From positions 115,320 to 179,319 of the forward strand of contig QZEE01000003.1 in assembly GCA_009917445.1 (NCBI GenBank): a stretch of 64,000 nt of DNA, written 5' to 3'. Shown piece after piece: positions 63,288-64,000 of this stretch (position 1 is its first letter; every line of letters begins with the position of its first letter). A program made the position numbers and the translations under genes. The stretch is from a bacterium D16-76 (lineage in GTDB: Bacteria; Bacillota; Clostridia; Oscillospirales; Acutalibacteraceae). Under the pieces are notes generated by a model, which worked only from the letters and a program-made list of their open reading frames with translations, did not search any database and was not told the DNA's origin.

Positions 63288-63809
63288 ATGTCCTGCATGG
63301 TAATGAGATTGGAGCCGCTTGCGGCATTGGCAAACGCCGTCGAGGTTCGGCTCAACTGCGACTACAACTATTGGGGCTTCGAAGCCCCGGACAGCCTCTA
63401 CCGTGAGCTTAGCGACTGTAAAACTTCCTGTACCTATTTTGCGGAGAGAATCTACCAAAAGCTCTACGCTGTCAATATCCGCGCCTACAATGGGCGCTAT
63501 GCGGGCCATGAAGAACCCGTCAGCGAGGAAGCCCCGGCTATCGCCGGGAGCAAGTATACCATCCATCGCCCACCAGAGTACCGGGAACACAACTTTGCTG
63601 TCCGCCCCTGGCACTATCAGCTTGCAATGCTCCTGGACTTCTGGCTTTACCAGACCGCAGAGGACGCTACATACGCCGACCCGCTTCGGCTGGCTATGAG
63701 GGAGTTCAGGGACAGCCTGTATGCTTTCATCGTGACAAACAGCCCGCAGTATGTTGACGTTCAGTGGGGAGCGCTGCCTCATACAGCAACAAACAGCCTG
63801 CCAGGTTAA
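63288..63809 (+). CDS. Conserved hypothetical protein of conjugative elements
   Basis: A 173-residue protein starting MSCMVMRLEPLAALANAVEV, with LYRELSDCKTSCTYFAERIY, YNGRYAGHEEPVSEEAPAI, HYQLAMLLDFWLYQTAEDAT and LRLAMREFRDSLYAFIVTNS. This pattern recurs in hypothetical proteins of Tn1549-like elements of gut Firmicutes; function unknown. ATG 63288 follows GGGAAGGGG (63271-63279). It appears whole, and a strong terminator follows, but it is stranded without the rest of the element. Confidence 0.72.
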   Translation: MSCMVMRLEPLAALANAVEVRLNCDYNYWGFEAPDSLYRELSDCKTSCTYFAERIYQKLYAVNIRAYNGRYAGHEEPVSEEAPAIAGSKYTIHRPPEYREHNFAVRPWHYQLAMLLDFWLYQTAEDATYADPLRLAMREFRDSLYAFIVTNSPQYVDVQWGALPHTATNSLPG

Positions 63810-63819
63810 ACACAGGTTA

Positions 63820-63861
63820 CAGCAGCCCCGGCCAAAACTTGGCTGGGGCTGCTTCTTTTTT
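63820..63861 (+). terminator. Terminator after the element protein
   Basis: AGCAGCCCCGGCCAA (63821-63835), loop AAC, TTGGCTGGGGCTGCT (63839-63853), then TCTTTTTT. One mismatch-like G-T pair in a 15-base-pair stem. Confidence 0.9.
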
Positions 63862-63952
63862 CGGCCCAAAATTGGCCCCGAAATGGCCGTGTTGACAAAC
63901 TATCCCCTGCCACCCCAATATGGTATAATGATAGAAGCAGGGGGATGAGAAA

Positions 63953-64000
63953 ATGCAGCTGAAATACCACATGGTAACAATAGAAGATCTGGTGCCCCAG
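63953..64000 (+). CDS. IS1182-like transposase, N-terminal start cut by the window end
   Basis: Only 16 codons are in the window, MQLKYHMVTIEDLVPQ. This opening (a short strand, then an E/D-x-LVP motif) matches the beginning of IS1182-type DDE transposases. An extended -10 box TGGTATAAT ends at 63929 and GGGGGATGAG precedes the ATG. It lies behind the conjugative-element remnant, so mobile DNA seems to have piled up here. The left end of the insertion sequence should lie between 63862 and 63930, but I see no clear inverted repeat without the other end. Confidence 0.6.
   Translation, partial: MQLKYHMVTIEDLVPQ

Noticed and set aside
63892..63929. TTGACA with TATAAT as a standard promoter for the transposase
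   Set aside because: The spacing is 26 bases, too long; an extended -10 box (TGGTATAAT) is the better explanation.

Overview
The window looks like a chromosomal piece of an anaerobic, endospore-forming, high-GC member of the Clostridia. The closest fit is the gut Oscillospirales (Ruminococcaceae/Acutalibacteraceae-like). The reasons are an oxygen-independent class III ribonucleotide reductase with its activase, the spoIIAA-spoIIAB-sigF sporulation operon, a clostridial-type glgB-glgC-glgD-glgA glycogen cluster, a T-box leader, and Firmicutes-style gene order (infC-rpmI-rplT; rnc-smc-ftsY; rdgB-yhbY-nadD-yqeK-rsfS; valS-folC). Most of the window is core genome on the + strand. The minus strand carries the valS-folC-spoIIA block near the right end.

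Layout. 0-5.2 kb: methylglyoxal synthase, then a T-box-led group mazG-like, hisS, VOC protein, aspS. 5.2-10.1 kb: anaerobic dNTP synthesis, with nrdD, a separate 57-residue glycyl-radical protein, surE, a small monooxygenase-fold protein and nrdG. 10.1-17.2 kb: a phosphodiesterase, an esterase and a cell-surface group (SLH/transglutaminase protein, Pro/Ser/Lys-rich lipoprotein, MBOAT plus DHHW O-acetylation pair). 17.2-24.9 kb: trmO, a GNAT acetyltransferase and glycogen synthesis. 25-34.3 kb: the AddB/AddA recombination nuclease and a GH2 beta-mannosidase. 34.6-39 kb: a tandem Nudix protein, infC-rpmI-rplT with an attenuator-like leader, an rRNA methylase and dprA. 39-51 kb: topA, trmFO, plsX, rnc, a radical SAM protein, smc, a VanZ-like protein, ftsY. 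50.8-56 kb: rdgB, yhbY, nadD, yqeK, rsfS, a small membrane protein, leuS. 56-61.8 kb (minus): sigF, spoIIAB, spoIIAA, folC, valS. 62-64 kb: a scarred remnant of an integrative conjugative element followed by the start of an IS1182-like transposase.

The most interesting point is that the anaerobic ribonucleotide reductase appears to be split. The large NrdD chain ends after its zinc-type cysteines without the glycyl-radical motif. That motif (RITGYLVG) lies on its own 57-codon gene 184 bases downstream, with a strong ribosome binding site. NrdG would therefore have to install the radical on a separate polypeptide. A second genome-scale feature is a family of G/C-rich hairpin elements, at least eleven in the window. 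They sit right after stop codons or in leaders. Several share a GCCTCCGGCGG box followed by a hairpin whose arms differ between copies but still pair.

Other unusual points are an FtsY whose acidic region is at the C terminus rather than the N terminus, an infC that probably starts at ATT, and two convergent genes that share one CTAG as both stop codons. No tRNA, rRNA or CRISPR array was seen. All functional calls rest on motifs and family resemblance read by eye.
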